From NCBI GenBank assembly GCA_002430755.1, contig DJCX01000089.1, positions 10,567 to 17,170 on the forward strand: 6,604 nt of DNA, in the 5' to 3' direction. The notes below the pieces were generated by a model. It searched no databases and was not told the origin of the DNA. It worked only from the letters and a program-made list of their open reading frames with translations. The position numbers and the translations under genes were made by a program. This document shows, one piece after another, positions 5,719-6,604 of this stretch. Numbering within the stretch: position 1 is the first letter of the stretch; every line of letters begins with the position of its first letter. The stretch comes from Flavobacteriales bacterium UBA5939 (GTDB lineage: Bacteria; Bacteroidota; Bacteroidia; Flavobacteriales; Schleiferiaceae).

Positions 5719-6604
5719 TTAGAGCTTCACGATTTTCTCCACCTTGGAAAAACCTTGATCCCCGGTCAATCTCACCACGTAGGTGCCTTGTGCCAAACCG
5801 TTCATATCAATGAGCAGCTCAGCTGGACCTTCTGGCAACAACCGTCCAGTAAGATTTTGAACAAACTGTCCATTGCTATTAAAGAGCTGTGCTTTAACGA
5901 GTTGCTGTACTTCTAGATTGAATTGTACCGTAAGTAAAAGTCCCTCAACAATAGGGTTCGGGAAAGCTACACCGCCGTCAGGATGCAGAGGCACAAGGGT
6001 ATCTTGACCGAACACCTGCGCGATGTAGGTTCTGTTTTGTTGTGGTCCATCGCCATAGAATCCCGCCATCCATACCTCTGAAGGAATGAGCTCACCGTTA
6101 GGATCGTACATATTCTGGATCGCAAAGTAGTCGCCCCAACGCTCATAGCTGTCGCTGTGACGGTCTACATGCGTTGTACCGGCCTTAAGGTCAATGGGAT
6201 CAGAGAAGGTTGTGTCGTTACCCAATTGCACTGCACCAACCCCAGGATGGCCCTGTATGGAGGTGTAGTTAAACCCAATGAGGCACTGAATTTGGTCGGG
6301 ATGTGCTCCTGTCCAGGCGATATTAGGGTAGCCATAATCTCTATCGCTGTGGTAGAATACTCTAGCGCTCACCTGAGGAGTTTCACTCTGAGCATTCGAT
6401 ATATAACCGTGGTAGATCCCCGCATTGGAATTATTGCCGTGGGTGGTGGTGCTTACAAATTGAATCCAATCGTCCTTTTGAATAGCCCCTAAAACGCGTC
6501 CATCGTTTGTCTGAAGGCCTTTTGTCGCATCCGATGTATCCGTATCCCCTTGTTTTCCATTGGGAGGAACACCGTAGGGGAGGTTTGCAATCAATGCTTT
6601 GGTA
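5719..6604 (-). CDS. Type IX secretion cargo protein, C-terminal part with sorting domain; start beyond the window
   Basis: The frame is open to the right edge; the visible 294 residues are the C-terminal part of a secreted or cell-surface protein. The last 82 residues (about 213-294 of the visible part) match the Por-secretion type A sorting domain. They show AFPNPIVEGLLLTV, then FNSNGQFVQNLTG, then MNGLAQGTYVVRLTGDQG, and end in KVEKIVKL. This domain directs export across the outer membrane by the type IX system and is usually cleaved. The region before it has ERWGDYFAIQNMYDPNG (154-170) and VWMAGFYGDG (177-186), a pattern I associate with repeat or propeller-type ectodomains of uncharacterised Bacteroidota surface proteins; no catalytic motif is visible. 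A TTG at 6594 is internal, not a start, since coding continues upstream (TKALIANLPYG). No terminator follows within 90 bases. Confidence 0.88.
   Translation of the reverse strand, partial: TKALIANLPYGVPPNGKQGDTDTSDATKGLQTNDGRVLGAIQKDDWIQFVSTTTHGNNSNAGIYHGYISNAQSETPQVSARVFYHSDRDYGYPNIAWTGAHPDQIQCLIGFNYTSIQGHPGVGAVQLGNDTTFSDPIDLKAGTTHVDRHSDSYERWGDYFAIQNMYDPNGELIPSEVWMAGFYGDGPQQNRTYIAQVFGQDTLVPLHPDGGVAFPNPIVEGLLLTVQFNLEVQQLVKAQLFNSNGQFVQNLTGRLLPEGPAELLIDMNGLAQGTYVVRLTGDQGFSKVEKIVKL

Noticed and set aside
5677..5916. 79-codon plus-strand open frame
   Set aside because: It lies mostly antisense to the conserved type IX sorting domain, with no independent support.
6157..6492. 111-codon plus-strand open frame
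   Set aside because: It is antisense to the well-supported secreted-protein gene, has an improbable composition and no family resemblance; it is a shadow frame.

Overview
The window looks like chromosomal DNA from a Bacteroidota bacterium, probably a marine or free-living flavobacterium-like lineage. Three things point there: a secreted protein with a type IX secretion (Por-type) C-terminal sorting domain, starts without Shine-Dalgarno sequences, and a perfect TAnnTTTG (-7 type) promoter element upstream of trxB. The lineage is inferred from these features, not from a database search.

Layout, left to right. (1) 1-440, minus strand: the first 146 codons of thioredoxin reductase (trxB), cut by the window edge just after its redox CxxC. 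(2) 545-2035, plus strand: two lipoprotein genes 3 bases apart, an outer-membrane beta-barrel-like protein and an alpha/beta hydrolase. Twelve bases later comes tRNA-Pro(GGG), then a strong terminator that probably closes the whole unit. (3) 2311-3171, plus strand: an unrecognised exported protein with a C-terminal hydrophobic segment and its own terminator. (4) 3280-5486, plus strand: a probable two-gene operon of a phytanoyl-CoA dioxygenase (PhyH)-type Fe(II)/2-oxoglutarate oxygenase and a 13-helix sodium:solute symporter. (5) 5476-5626, minus strand: a previously unlisted 37-codon ORF followed by a hairpin terminator whose base pairing and U tract fit only minus-strand transcription. (6) 5719-6604, minus strand: the C-terminal 294 residues of a type IX secretion cargo protein whose start lies beyond the window.

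How the genes may work together: the lipoprotein pair would act at the cell envelope. The symporter and oxygenase suggest uptake followed by hydroxylation of one small molecule whose identity is not visible. trxB is housekeeping. There is no CRISPR array, insertion sequence, phage gene or recognisable defence module. No gene-free stretch exceeds 300 bases; the longest (2166-2310, about 145 bases) holds only AT-rich leader sequence with an imperfect -7-like box at 2197-2204. The least explained items are the 37-codon gene with its two internal palindromes, the lipoprotein hydrolase with an altered nucleophile elbow, and the exported protein at 2311-3171.
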